DNA from: Candidatus Hermodarchaeota archaeon
GTDB lineage: Archaea > Asgardarchaeota > Hermodarchaeia > Hermodarchaeales > Hermodarchaeaceae
DNA: 6,449 nt
Assembly: GCA_016840185.1 (NCBI GenBank)
Contig: JAEOSV010000015.1
Span: 1 to 6,449 of the forward strand
Reading direction: 5' to 3'
Shown here: piece by piece, positions 5,981-6,449 of the stretch
Position numbering within the stretch: position 1 is the first letter of the stretch
Layout of the letters: each line of letters opens with the position of its first letter
The notes under the pieces: model-generated
The model's database searches: none
The model's input: only the letters and a program-made list of their open reading frames with translations
Told to the model about the DNA's origin: nothing
Made by a program: the position numbers and the translations under genes

Positions 5981-6449
5981 TCACTGCTCTTGTGCCGCTA
6001 ATACTCCTGATCCAATAGGGAATTCAAAGCCCATGCGTTTTAACACGATTTCAATAATCGCGAGTGTTGCAAGTACGTCCCGTTCCGTACAGATATTCAT
6101 GTGATTAGTTCGCCAAATCTTCCCCTTTACGGGACCCTGTCCACCGGCAATCAAAATTCCCAAGCTTCGAACCTGTTTTCGGAATTCTTTGTCAGTTATC
6201 CCGGAAGGATATTTCACGGCTGTAACAGTGTTTGAGTAGTGCGCAGGGTCTGCTAACAAATCGAGCCCCATACCTTGATAACCCGCACGGGAAATTCGAC
6301 CTAATCGACGATGGCGTTCGACCCGATTTTCATATCCTTCTTCAAACATGATTGTCAGGGATTCATGAAGACCATACATGAGGCTGACAGCTGAAGTAAA
6401 TGGGGAATCACCAAATCCATCGTACCGCTTTTTAGCTCTCACTAAGTCA
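5981..6449 (-). CDS. Class V aminotransferase (alanine/serine-glyoxylate type), C-terminal part
   Basis: This is the small C-terminal domain of a pyridoxal-phosphate enzyme of the alanine-glyoxylate / serine-pyruvate aminotransferase family (COG0075 type), which moves amino groups between small amino acids and 2-oxo acids in the cytosol. Seen: codons open from the window edge (GAC TTA GTG...) to TGA at 5983-5981. DGFGDSPFTSAVSLMYGLHESL corresponds to the family's 'TP.t.....L..aL' stretch. EEGYENRVERHRR is the 'EeG.e.r..RH' block, followed by NTVTAVKYPSGI and GILIAGGQGPVKGKIWRTNHMN. The arginine of IWRT (6112-6110) aligns with the carboxylate-binding arginine of the family (Arg360 in human AGT). 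The PLP-binding lysine would lie upstream, outside the window. The GTG at 6442 is an internal valine, not a start, because the frame stays open and most of the enzyme would be missing. The exact substrate cannot be told. No functional link to the giant gene is evident. Confidence 0.92.
   Translation of the reverse strand, partial: DLVRAKKRYDGFGDSPFTSAVSLMYGLHESLTIMFEEGYENRVERHRRLGRISRAGYQGMGLDLLADPAHYSNTVTAVKYPSGITDKEFRKQVRSLGILIAGGQGPVKGKIWRTNHMNICTERDVLATLAIIEIVLKRMGFEFPIGSGVLAAQEQ

Noticed and set aside
6440..6442. GTG as the start of a 153-residue protein
   Set aside because: The frame stays open to the window edge, and the sequence begins in the middle of a known aminotransferase domain, so the GTG encodes an internal valine.

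Overview
The window carries three genes, two of them cut by its edges. All point to an archaeon: an archaeal/eukaryotic-type ATP-dependent DNA ligase, a TrmB-type winged helix, a Shine-Dalgarno-like GTGAT near a start codon, and no bacterial-type promoter that I can see. Very long eukaryote-like coiled-coil proteins on an archaeal DNA-binding head would fit the Asgard lineages. That placement is an inference from gene style, not from a marker gene.

Layout. Positions 1-432 (+) hold the C-terminal end of the DNA ligase. After a 31-bp gap it converges on a 5.4-kb gene at 464-5842 (-) encoding 1792 residues (roughly 200 kDa). A 138-bp intergenic stretch (5843-5980) follows, with a T-run, a palindrome overlapping a TATA-like core, a small leader hairpin and a ribosome binding site. 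Positions 5981-6449 (-) hold the C-terminal part of a class V, PLP-dependent aminotransferase of the alanine/serine-glyoxylate type.

The giant gene is the point of interest. Its product has a TrmB-like winged helix-turn-helix at the N-terminus (about 32-104). Its C-terminal domain (about 1655-1790) resembles the phospholipase-D-like sensor fold found behind the helix-turn-helix in TrmB-family regulators. Between them lie about 1500 residues of almost uninterrupted helix. In effect, an ordinary regulator of about 260-350 residues has had its two ends pushed apart by a huge coiled-coil rod. I see no ATPase motif, no membrane segment and no signal peptide, so it is neither an SMC protein nor a chemoreceptor.

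The rod has internal order. One stretch (about 534-1040) repeats with a period near 55 residues (five hendecads), marked by an aromatic residue. The rod is basic before a Pro-Pro linker at about 1044 and acidic after it. A second Pro-Pro break at 431-432 and the end of the rod near 1651 lie almost equally far from 1044, which suggests a folded-back hairpin. A DNA-tethering, DNA-bridging or chromosome-organising role is possible but unproven.

The three genes do not form an obvious pathway. The ligase is on the opposite strand. The aminotransferase and the giant gene are codirectional but separated by likely termination and promoter signals, so they are probably separate transcription units.
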